This document shows, in pieces, positions 35,301-44,184 of a stretch of DNA of 64,000 nucleotides. The stretch covers positions 28,123,501 to 28,187,500 of the forward strand of contig NC_057916.1 in NCBI RefSeq assembly GCF_018873765.1, in the 5' to 3' direction. Position 1 is the first letter of the stretch. Every line of letters starts with the position of its first letter. Source of the DNA: Telopea speciosissima (Eukaryota > Streptophyta > Magnoliopsida > Proteales > Proteaceae). Under the pieces are notes generated by a model, which was given only the letters and a program-made list of their open reading frames with translations, was not told the origin of the DNA and did not search any database. The position numbers were made by a program, and so were the translations under genes.

Positions 35301-38300
35301 TGTTGTTGAAAAGTGCTTAACTTTTGGTGGTCCCGCAGAACGTCAGATTTTGGTCAATGAGATGCTTGGTTCCACAGATGAGAACGAGCCTCTGCAGGTT
35401 TATCAAATTTCTGTGGTTTCTATCAGTATATTGGATATGAACATGTTTTGTAGCTGAGTACTGGTGCTAGTCATATACTATCTCCCCCCCCCCCCCTCCT
35501 CTCCTCTCTTTGTATGGCAAAGTCAATATATTCTCCTTTTGTTACCATAAACTAAGATTTAAGGATCAAAGGATGGGTTTTATACGTTTATAACAATTAA
35601 CAAACACTGTATATGGACTCTTCTGATGTCGAGCTAAGTGATTTAAATCTAATTTAGGACACTGTAATAGGAAATAGTAAAGAATTTCATTTGCCCTTGC
35701 CGTTTTTGTCTGTGCCAGATACATGATCATTGTGCTTTTAATGCAGATCTAAGTATAACCCTCAAGCCCTAGGAATGGAACTCAAGAGAACGGATCTCCT
35801 GGTGGATCTCTAAGTCATAGGATTAGTAATAGAAACTAACAGAATTTAACCGCTGAAATTTTAGAACAGGAGAACTAGGGAGAAATTTAGTAATTCAAGA
35901 TAGGCAGATCAGAATGACCTGAAACTTGGGTCAAATTCTCCTGTTCTGAAATCAGAATTGTGGTGTGCAAATGCAGTCCTAACTCCTAATGGTTCTAGGA
36001 AAACATGACAGGGAATTAGTATCATAGAATATAGGATTGTAATCTAGAAAGCAATACTAGAATTTCAGAAAGTAATATTAATAGAAACCTATTCCTAAAT
36101 TTTGAGAAGAAACTACGATGGCATAGAAGTGTAATGGTAAGAAGGTAGATGGAAATGGCACAAAGCAGAGTATCACTGATATGAAGTAAGAAGTAGAATT
36201 TAGAGAGCAGGGTTAGAAGAATAGTATAAAAATTAGAAAATAGGAAATTAGAATAGGAAGACAGAGTATGGAATCCACCTTACCAATCCCTGGAATCCAT
36301 TAAGGTCCTGATAATATCACTCAAGCAGTTGCTGAATCCACAACTGTCATTAAATTCGAAAACTGAACTCTCATTATTCATAAAACGTGGGTTAGGCCAT
36401 AGGCCATTACGTCTATATATTGAATTCATAAACTGTCTGACTGTAACAATCCTAAAATGAGTTGAAACTCAAATCATTACTTTGACTAGACAAAACAGAC
36501 TAGTAATTGACACTCCTCAAACCAGGGCTCCAAAACAATAGCAGAAACTGAAAAATAAAAACCAACCAATTATCCTAATAACTCTAGGACTTGACTCTGC
36601 TAACTTTTAACACTAAAGGAACAATAAAAACTGATTCATATAACCCCATGAATTTGGACTAAACTCATCTTGTTTTCCTAACCCCTACCTGTATTATAGG
36701 CCCGTTAAAGTAGCCAATTACAAAGAAAACGCATAAGAACAAAGGCCCAATGTATTTGTAACCCAGCTTAAATCTTATTTCCACTAAAGTTAGCCCATTT
36801 ATGTGATTTGTATGTATCAGCTTTCTACCATGGAGCCTTAATGAACTTGTTCCATTTGTGCAATGCATCATGTGAAATGAAGCTTATTGGTGTTGGAAAT
36901 AAGCAATGGCCATTTCTACATAGGTCATTTAGATCCTAAGAAATATATAATGTAGCATCATTATATATTTGTTTCAAATTATTTTAACTTTGGAACATAA
37001 GAGTAGCCTGCAATCATTGGAAAAAAATATAGCATCTTTTAATAATTAATTATCAACCCCCATAACAACAACAAAAGAGAAAATCTTAAGAATGAAGGAT
37101 CTGAATTGTATTTGGTGTAAAGTTAAAAATCTGAGAGGCAAAAAAAGAAAATCTTACGAATAAAGGACCCGAATTGTATTTGGCGTAAAGTTAAACATCT
37201 CAGAGGCAGTGGAAATTCATGTAAAATTGATGCTGATGCAGTAGTCTTCCGTTCTGATGAATCTAAAGATGTATATTGTGTAAGCTGATGGATGAACATC
37301 AGTGATCTTCTTTCTATTGTCTAGAAGAAATAACAGTGATCTGAAAATCTCTGCAGACCTTGATGACATTTCTTAGTTGGCTGACATAAAAGAACAATAG
37401 TAGGAGTCTTCGACCTATTCCATTTGGTGCATTGTTACCTGATCAGTAAATAATTTTATTAATGTGTTATGTAGTAAATGGGTTACCTTGAAATTTTCAT
37501 TGAAAGCTTGCGGTAAATTTATACTAACTAATCCAGGCTGCTGTATGGTTGAGGAATCAGTTTTGGAATCTTAAAGCTGCTTCTAAAGCTGATGGGGGCA
37601 AGTTACTTGAAATCCAATGAAGTGTTTTTTATCCCCTGTTTATAGATAGAGACTAGTTCTACTGGTGCCCAGTGACGTTAAATGACCTGATAATAGTCTT
37701 ATAACTAAATAATTTTTCAGAGAGTTGGATTTTTACAATTCAAACTTTAAAGATGATCTTATGGTTAGATTCAGATTTCACTGAATCCAGAATCCATTTG
37801 TGTAATGCTTTTTTCAGTCTATTTCCCCCCCCCCCCCCCCCCCACCCCACCCCACAACACACACACCTTATTGTTTCACAGCCTTATTTCCCAGGTTTAT
37901 TGTGGTTTCAGGCTATGATGAAAGATCAGTTTGCAAACTATGTTGTACAGAAAGTGCTGGAAACTTGTGATGACCAGCAACGTGAACTGATCCTATCACG
38001 AATAAAGGTCCATTTGAATGCACTGAAGAAGTACACTTATGGGAAGCATATAGTTGCACGTGTAGAGAAGCTTGTAGCCGCTGGGGGTACTATTCTTTTT
38101 CCTTCTTACTTTATAACCATATTCTTTTTTTCTCTTTTTTAATTTCCATTCTTCAATATTTGGCAAACTTTTTGTTTGTAAGTTTTGTGCTCCATATAAA
38201 GGGCGTACCCAGTGCATGAGGCTCCCGCAGGGTGGTCTGGGGAGGGACATATGTACGCAGCCTTACCCCCACCTTCTGTGGAGAGGCTGTTTCTTTGTTC

Positions 38301-38897
38301 GAACCTGAGATCACCAGGTTACTATAGAGCAACATTTTATGCTCCATATATTGAGAAACTATTGTACCAATGGTGCTTTGAATCATTATTGTTATTTTTT
38401 TTACCATCTCTACCAACCTGCGTTGCAACTACTCTTGATTACCTGATGGATGGGTAGGTGCTTCATGGATGTCCCATAGCCCTGAAATCTTGGGGACAAA
38501 ATAATTGCTACCATATAGCTAGTGTCTTACCATTGGTCATTTGATAATGTGACAATGTTGTTCTTTTGCTTCCATGTGTTGAGCTATGGTGCTTCCAAGA
38601 TGTGTTCATAGTGATGTCTTGATTAATGAGCTCATCATATGCCCAATGTTTGCATAGGTTGGGGGGGGGTATTACTAGCCTCTTTCATTTATCTGGTTCT
38701 TTCTGGATGTGTCAATTCTGTATGCTATGATTACTGTCTGCAGTTGACTTTGTTGGGTAACACTGTTAAAGAAGTTAACACGATTATGTTGTACAGTTGT
38801 ACCATCTAATGTATATTTGATATGGAAATAGCTCGCTAATGAGGATTTATTATTTGCAGAGAGGAGAATTGGTATTCAGTCTCCATACCCTGCTTAG
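20357..38897 (+). CDS. Pumilio (PUF) RNA-binding protein, plant NABP-type
   Basis: Nine exons with GT-AG junctions and a continuous frame: 20357-21004, 23125-24683, 24791-24932, 25070-25177, 32625-32837, 32964-33074, 35203-35397, 37912-38086 and 38860-38897 (1,062 aa). Exons 1-2 form the low-complexity NABP-type N-terminus of the Arabidopsis PUM1-4 class. The C-terminus (about 715-1055) is the eight-repeat PUF domain. The base-reading triplets R1 to R8 are SR-Q, NY-Q, CR-Q, NH-Q, CR-Q, NY-Q, SN-E, NY-Q, identical to the human PUM1 set. By the known PUF code this predicts binding to UGUAUAUA-like 3' UTR sites. Family role: cytoplasmic repression or decay of target mRNAs. Intron 4 is 7.4 kb and full of nested transposons; introns 7 and 8 hold a solo LTR and a SINE. 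The start has an in-frame ATG matching family N-termini. Which PUM paralogue it is cannot be told here. Confidence 0.95.
21005..23124 (+). other. Pumilio intron 1
   Basis: 2.1-kb phase-0 intron, donor GTGACC, acceptor CACTGCAG. T-rich, with no transposon ends or inverted repeats recognised. Confidence 0.8.
25473..26694 (-). repeat. 3' LTR of the intron-4 retrotransposon
   Basis: 1,222 bp, aligned end to end with the 5' LTR once the Pack-MULE is removed. Shared landmarks include GTAGTACTGTATTTG, ATCAAATGGTCGGAATTAGG and ATTTCTTCACAGCATGAAGAG. Scattered substitutions and small indels show the insertion is not recent. Confidence 0.9.
27545..28700 (-). mobile_element. 5'-truncated RTE-type LINE tail
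   Basis: On the minus strand, 28690-28515 encodes [20 protein letters not shown] and, further on, a decayed GRGRPKKTW-like segment and [11 protein letters not shown], the end of a plant LINE reverse-transcriptase ORF. After the hAT insertion at 27860-28506 it continues into the typical 3' end (GACCCCATATAGTTGGGCTT). It finishes in (TAG)n and (TTG)n triplets at 27550-27600, a simple-repeat tail usual for RTE LINEs. It interrupts the gag remnant of the surrounding LTR element. The 5' limit is approximate. Confidence 0.75.
27860..28506. mobile_element. 647-bp hAT MITE with exact 8-bp target duplication, inside the LINE
   Basis: The ends are CATAGTTGTCACGGCG and, as complement, CATAGTTGTCATGGCG. 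Perfect CTCCAATC duplications lie at 27852-27859 and 28507-28514. Both subterminal regions are dense in palindromic CCATGGCG / CGACGCCATGG units, which produce the overlapping spurious frames at 28284-28574. The middle is AT-rich and non-coding. Removing the element and one duplication rejoins the LINE 3' end. Confidence 0.9.
29900..30376 (+). pseudogene. mTERF-family gene fragment captured by the Pack-MULE
   Basis: The frame at 29913 reads [20 protein letters not shown], then [57 protein letters not shown] and [11 protein letters not shown]. This is the typical order of plant mTERF repeats (organelle transcription/termination factors of the large angiosperm clade). In-frame stops lie at 30105-30107 and 30288-30290, with another near 30340. 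It starts and ends inside the family's coding region, so it is a captured internal fragment and not a full gene. The frame leads directly into the cyclophilin fragment. Confidence 0.9.
30377..30593 (+). pseudogene. Cyclophilin (peptidyl-prolyl isomerase) fragment fused in frame to mTERF
   Basis: Continues the mTERF frame. It reads [34 protein letters not shown], a TGA stop at 30492-30494, then [20 protein letters not shown] and FMLQ. This is the N-terminal third of a single-domain plant cyclophilin up to the FHR.IP.FM.Q active-site stretch. Where the family continues with GGDFT, similarity ends. With the stop and truncation no active isomerase is expected. Confidence 0.92.
33496..33575. repeat. 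80-bp inverted repeat (hairpin) in Pumilio intron 6
   Basis: Arms 33496-33531 and 33540-33575 are 36 bp each with two mismatches, separated by 8 nt. The outer part pairs CTTGTCAAATTCTGC with its complement. The transcribed RNA would form a long stem. No target duplication identifies it as a MITE. Confidence 0.8.
33646..33765 (+). repeat. Three-copy 40-bp minisatellite
   Basis: Copies of TTGATGGTTGTG.AAGTCC begin near 33651, 33691 and 33732 (period 40-41 bp) with a few substitutions. Confidence 0.8.
35739..36819 (-). mobile_element. Solo LTR in Pumilio intron 7 (TSD GCTTT)
   Basis: 1,081 bp bounded by TAATGCAG on the left and TGTATCA on the right; on the minus strand that is TGATACA...CTGCATTA. 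It is flanked by perfect 5-bp GCTTT at 35734-35738 and 36820-36824. The termini and subterminal text (AAAGGCCCAATGTATTTGTAACCC..CTTATTTCCACTAAAGT) resemble the LTRs of the intron-4 element, so it is a related family in the same antisense orientation. No internal domain remains, consistent with LTR-LTR recombination. Confidence 0.85.
37825..37843. repeat. C19 homopolymer in Pumilio intron 7
   Basis: Nineteen consecutive C followed by CCCCA repeats, about 70 bp before the exon 8 acceptor. Length is prone to sequencing and assembly error. Confidence 0.8.
38199..38339 (-). mobile_element. Au-type SINE in Pumilio intron 8
   Basis: On the minus strand it has the tRNA-derived head with box B (CAGGTTCGAAC), then AAACAGCCTCTCCACAGAAG, GGGGTAAGGCTGCGTACAT, CTCCCCAGACC, CGGGAGCCTCATGCACTGGG and TACGCCC. 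These are the consensus landmarks of plant Au SINEs. It is flanked by TGCTCCATATA at 38188-38198 and 38340-38350, extendable to 16 bp with one mismatch. It lies antisense to Pumilio. Confidence 0.9.
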
Positions 38898-40580
38898 ATG
38901 GCATCCGAAAGTTGTACAGCTAACTGAGGCTAGTATGAGCTCTCTCTCTCCCCCACTTCTCCCCTTGTTCAGTTATTGCTCTGTCTATTTAGAAGGTACG
39001 AGCTGATTGGGAATAAAATTATTGCTTGTACTGGAAAACTGTACATTGTGTAGTTTGAGGGTATACCTAGAATCAGGCAAGCTGAGGCTCAGTGAATACA
39101 CCTGATGCCCCTGCGGAGGAGATAAAATGAGTGTACAAGTTTTTTAAGGGTGTAAAGAGTTGAAAAAGAAAAAAAAGAGGTAGTGAATATGTTAACACGA
39201 CTGTACAAATGTCGCCATGTGGAGAGCCTTCAGTGTTAGATGAGGCCAGAAATTTTCTGTCTATGGGATTTTTTTTTATCCTTTATTGAAGTACAGTTTT
39301 CTGTGATGGTCCAGTCCTGTATTTGAATACTTGGCTGGCATGGTTAATTTTATATTTCCTTAAGCATTTTGATGGTTGTGCGTTTATTTTATCTAGTTCT
39401 CTGCAATCTGTTGAATGACTTACCAATTGATGCTAGTTTTATGTGCTAGTAAGCTATATGCCGATCAAACTGGTTTAGATTGATGTTTCAAGTTATGACA
39501 ACTAGCTGTTGTTCAGGCTTGGTTTTGAACTTTTTGATCTTTGAAGCTTGTCCGAAGTTCTAAAGATCGACACACTGAATTTCTTGTAGATATTGGTTCT
39601 TGTTTTAGTAACCATCCCCACACCCTCCTCCCCCCCCCACAAAAAAAAAAAAAAAAAAACCTTGAATATATTGTTGGCTCTTGGGCTCTACCCCCTACCT
39701 ACAGAATCAATTCTTCTGGAGTAAGGCCCCCTAGAGTTGCCTTCCCTCCCCCTTCCTGGTTTGCCCCTTAGGTATGGGTGAGGAATTACTTCGAGTGTTA
39801 CTATATTTTATGAATGTAGAGCCACTAATAACCAAGCCAAAGCACCTGCTGTGCTGGAAAATGATTGGATTTGTGGACTATTTAGTGTACTTTTCTAGGC
39901 AAAACCATTTTACTGTTTTTGGCAAAAACTGGGATTTCCAGAGAAGATAATTCATTCTATCGAGCTTGACTGGTAAGAGAGATATGATGTTGGTAGGAGA
40001 GAGGAAGGTGGAGGGGGGTGTTGAGTTATCTGAGTGTGCCATGAGGATCAAGGACTTTGAGTCTTAGGCGAGTGATACCAAGTTAAAATTTGAATTCATT
40101 CAGATTTGATATTGCTGAAATCTCCGATATCACTTCTGTGATTGGAGTGGTATATTTATATTGTATTGTGAGGTTACACGTTGTATTTGATTTGAATTTC
40201 AAAATATAGATAAGAGTTTGAGTTTATCTCAACTCAGATACATAGGAGAAGTAGGAACGTCCTTAGCTATGCTTGGGACTCTTTGAGCTTGATCCACATG
40301 TGATAACGGTGAGTTGCTGGATGGAGTTTTAAAATTCAAATTGGTATTTGAATTTCCATTATCCGTTACATGTAGCAATCAGCTTTTTTCTTTGTTGGAC
40401 TGGTATTTGAAGGTAATGCGATTGCTCTTGGAAGAAATAAAAATCAAATGTCTATAGGAAGTCCCCATAAAGATCATCATTGGTTCCTTTCTTAGCCCAG
40501 TGCTGGGTTGGAGAGACTAGTTCCCCTTCAACGTGAACAATCTTTACACTTTTTAATGAGGTTCTTACCACTAATGACAT
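38898..40580 (+). other. Pumilio 3' region and intergenic DNA
   Basis: Presumed 3' UTR followed by intergenic sequence. An AATAAA lies at about 39013, and a UGUANAUA-type Pumilio site (TGTAGATA) at 39585-39592. A C/A homopolymer pair lies near 39631-39659. Two near-identical 50-bp blocks (CACTTTTTAATGAG.TTCTTACCACTAAT) lie at about 40550-40645. The poly-A site is not defined. Confidence 0.4.
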
Positions 40581-40599
40581 CAAACAAGATCAGAGTAAG

Positions 40600-40959
40600 C
40601 ACTTTTTAATGAGATTCTTACCACTAATAACATCATACAAGATCAGAGAACTTCCATGGCCAGCTTTGGTATGGCAAATAAATTTGCTTGCCTCCAAACA
40701 GTTTGGAAGATAATCACCACCTCCACCTGCTAGTTCTTTACAACTCAGATTTTTCACCCAAAAAAAGGCTTCATAGATCCCTTTGAATTCTGCTTCGGCT
40801 GTTGAGTTGAAGATTTCTGACCATTCTACCGAAAAAAAGAGAAGATTCCTGACCAGACCTGAGCAAAGCTGCTCTGTATCTTTATGGACTGGTACAACAC
40901 GCCAACCCGCTTTGTTTGTGTTGGAGGAAAAGTATGCGTGGTTGGTGGAGGGTACGCCA

Positions 40960-40995
<36 letters not shown>
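40600..40995 (-). pseudogene. Possible RNase H-like fragment of a LINE
   Basis: The minus-strand frame has STAEAEFKGIYEAFFWVKNL followed by a D-containing segment, resembling the AEAxAIxEALxxA helix of plant LINE RNase H (RVT_3) domains. The upstream part is an RE-dipeptide repeat produced by a (CT)n microsatellite at 40965-40992. Match is weak; it could be coincidental. Confidence 0.35.
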
Positions 40996-40997
<2 letters not shown>

Positions 40998-41262
40998 AAT
41001 GATGTGCCTATATGAAATGAAATCATTCCGTTGCCATCATTGGTTCGGTTTTCTGTGCCGGCTGCTCAGACAACCCTTCCCTTGTTTTATGATAATAACT
41101 ACAATAAGTAATAATCATGATGATAGAATAATGGAAGAGGGTTCTTCAAGGTTTTTTTTTTTTTTTGGTAAAAGGAAATCTATTGATAATCACCGTGATG
41201 ATCTCAAGGGGAGGGGAGAAAGCACATAGATCCACCACCTAAGGAGTGGAGAGCGGTCAAAC

Positions 41263-41775
41263 TATCGTGCATCCGGGCTAGGACATGGGCCACAACATTG
41301 GCAGTCCTAGGAACATATTGAAAGGAGCAAGATCTAAATCCTCGAGCTAACTGGAGGATGTCTCCTATGATTGGATCTATATGTATGTAGAGAGGGGATG
41401 AGATTGCTGTAAGATGTAAGCTATAACCCCAGCACCATCGGATTCCACCATCAAATCTTCAATACCCATTGCTGCTGCGCTGTCCACTAAGCCTTCCCGA
41501 AAAGCCAAAGCTTCTCCCACATCGACCACGTCAAAGTCAGCCACTCCAGACTTGGCAAATCTAATGCAGCCTTGGAAATCCCTGATTGCCATACCTAGAC
41601 CACACTTTTTCTCCTACTCTATGAATGCAGCGTCGAGGTGGTTGCCAGAGTTGGGGAGAGGCTGAAGCATGGACTAATAGGAAGCAAGGTCCGGAGAAGC
41701 TTTGTATTTCAGTTGGTGGGTGGGATCCGCACGGGAAGCACATACTTATAGGTATCGGATAGCAGGACACAAAGA
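41263..41775 (-). pseudogene. LINE RNase H (RVT_3) domain remnant
   Basis: Minus strand, across one frameshift and an in-frame stop: LDAAFIE, KKCGLGMAIRDFQGCIRFAK, VGEALAFREGLVDSAAAMGI and DLMVESDGAGVIAYIL. The order matches the D-E-D residues of plant non-LTR RNase H domains (DAAF, GEALAFREGL, ESD). Only this domain is recognisable. Confidence 0.7.
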
Positions 41776-41929
41776 AAGGGGTTGGTGAGACACTTGCCGG
41801 AGAGAAATTGTTGTCCTAGGTACCTTTGTTAGAACTTATTTTATTTTTCAGATAAACATAACTTTATTGTTGATAATGTGTATTACACATGGATTCCGAA
41901 TTATAAGCTTTAAGATGTTGTGGGGGTAG

Positions 41930-42560
41930 AAAGGGGCCAAATAGTCCTAGACATTTCAGACTCAACCTTCCTAGCAAGGGAGTTGGTCAATCTGTTTCCT
42001 TCCCTTGGAACAAAAAACAAAAGATCATGATTCTAAATAAGATGCAATGTAAATGATATCTTGGACAATAGGAGCCACTGGTGTCGAAAGATGGGTGTTT
42101 ATCATTGATAGTGGTGACTAGAACCTTATTATCTGGTTCAATTATAAGATAATTCCAAGTCTCCTTAATGGACTGAATAGCCATTGCTTCACCAACAATA
42201 TTGTAGGAAAATAGAGATGAGTCAGAGGCAGTATATAAAGGGTTCCCACCATTATCATGAAAGATAAAGATAGAAGCCAAGACCACCATTAGAGCTATCA
42301 AGTGGGAGAGATGGATCGCAATTAAGTTTTATAAAAATCCATCGATGGTGACTGCCATATACTAGCAGTGTTAGGTGGATGAGATTTTGGCCCGAGAGCC
42401 TCATGAAATTCAATTAAGGTTGCTGAGCTTGTCGAATAACATCAAATGGAGACAACGATATCTTTTTAAGATAAAATCATTGCGAGCACGCTAAATAACA
42501 ATAAAACTGCCAAGAGAGATGGTGTCACAGTAAGCCTTCTTCCCATGATCAGCCAAGGCT
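41930..42560 (-). pseudogene. Second LINE 3'-end remnant with RNase H
   Basis: Minus strand: ARNDFILKRYR near 42480 (the segment that normally precedes RNase H), WIFIKLNCDPSLPLDSSNGG near 42340, then after a frame change NGGNPLYTASDSSLFSYNIV, GEAMAIQSIKETW and LIIEPDNKVLVTTIND. It finishes with a frame-shifted FVPREGNRLT-like end. Clearly a plant LINE RNase H, with the ESD motif changed to EPD. Multiple stops. Separate from the copy at 41263-41775. Confidence 0.7.
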
Positions 42561-42799
42561 TATAGTTTCAAATCCTAAAATAACTTTTGCCAAATGTGCA
42601 TATAATTCTGGTGTTGCCTATGGTTTTAAATCCTTACTCAGGTGTTATGTACCTATCCCCAACTGATAAAATCTCAAACAAAGAGTAGAAACCTGAATAG
42701 GGAGAGCTTTCTCCATTAATCCATTAGAAAAATAGAGTAAGACATGCTGAGTAGGCTCCAACATTGCCATCGGAATGGTTAGGCCGATCTGGATCAATC

Positions 42800-43560
42800 C
42801 TTACTGTCCTCATCTTTCTACTGCATCTCAACTACGCTCGTACAACGAGTCTTGTGGGGATGCTTATTACAAAAGTGACCTTTCTCACCACAATAGTGAC
42901 ATTATTACTACACACTCTTTAGCAACTCATTTTCATTTGGAGCTTCCTGGCTTCTTTTCTTCGACCTTCTGGTGCTCAAATTTTTTTTCTTCAATTCTAG
43001 GTGCTGGCTTAAAAATTGAAGTCGTCTTGAAGGCAAGCTCTAATTATCACTGTTAACACTATTGTTGTACCTCAACACTCTTTTGATCCATCTCCTGGAG
43101 TCTGTATTGAGATGATAACCTGTGGAACTCACCAGCTTCAGGAAGAGTACCTTCTCATAATAGGAAGGAAGGAAAAAGAAATTTATCGTCGAGTATATGC
43201 ATCATGACCTCACAATTAGTGATGAGCAAATTGTCTGATGAATCTTGACTGAAGAACATCATCCCACCATGAAATATTTGATCAGTGAATTTGGTGAGGG
43301 TAGTAGGAGTACATAAGAGCTGAGCTGAGATGGTACAAATCAATGTGAACAAGAAAATGCTGTTTTCACTTTGATACGGTGAATGCAACCTCATCATCCA
43401 CTACTACAAGATCATGGTGTGGATGAGGTAGAATAGCATTTTCTTGTTCATATTTTCCGTGAATTACAGTTGTGAAGCCTAGTGACCACCTTGTCAAGTT
43501 CCATGGTATCCACAAGAACAATGCCTCAACTGTATGTGTCTTCAACAATATCTAGCCATG
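42800..43560 (-). pseudogene. Retrotransposon gag-like remnant
   Basis: Minus strand near 42905-42850 reads CHYCGEKGHFCNKHPHKTRC, a zinc-knuckle-like (CCHC) stretch with the last cysteine displaced. It is preceded by lysine- and glutamate-rich, stop-broken frames and, further upstream, FHRLSSQYRLQEMDQKSVEV. The family (Copia or Gypsy) cannot be assigned and no pol domain is present. Confidence 0.4.
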
Positions 43561-44180
43561 GTTCGACATTAGTGAAAGTAAGAAAAAAAGAGAAAACAAA
43601 ATATCCATAGCTCTCAAAGTTGTGGCAGCCCTGTATTTAGGTTTTAGCATTAAATGCTTCAGCAACATTAGCTAATCAGAAGCTTCTCTTGGGAGCTTTA
43701 TCCTCCCGACTTGAGCCTGATGAGCCTTTTCCTTATCATCCCCCACCCCTTTTTGGCTATGGAATATCAGGCTAACATATAGAGTGCGCAAGTTCAACTA
43801 AAGAGGGGGAGGGTGATGATTCCATTTAACACTTTCAAATGTCATGAATTCAAAGTTTCGAACAGAAACCTAAATCCACCATGGCTATGTTGGTTGCAGG
43901 GAAGGTAGGGTTGGAATGAATGGTATGGAAATTCTTGATAACTTTAAGATGAAATTGTGGAGGGAATTCTATACTTCTAACAAAATAATCTTATTTTTTA
44001 GTTCTACCAGCCTTCATTACTTAATTAAAATATCTTAAATAAGTTGAGGGAATTAATGTAAGGGATAAAAAAGCAAAGATCTTTGCCGGATGGAGGGTCT
44101 TAATGGGAAATCACAATATTTGTGGAGCTTCTTAGTTCTCACCAAGCTGTTGTCTCCCCCTGGGGGGTTTCTATCACTAC
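43561..44180. other. Gene-free interval
   Basis: No recognisable gene, terminal repeat or microsatellite. Separates the retroelement debris from the inverted-repeat element that follows. Confidence 0.35.
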
Positions 44181-44184
44181 TGAT

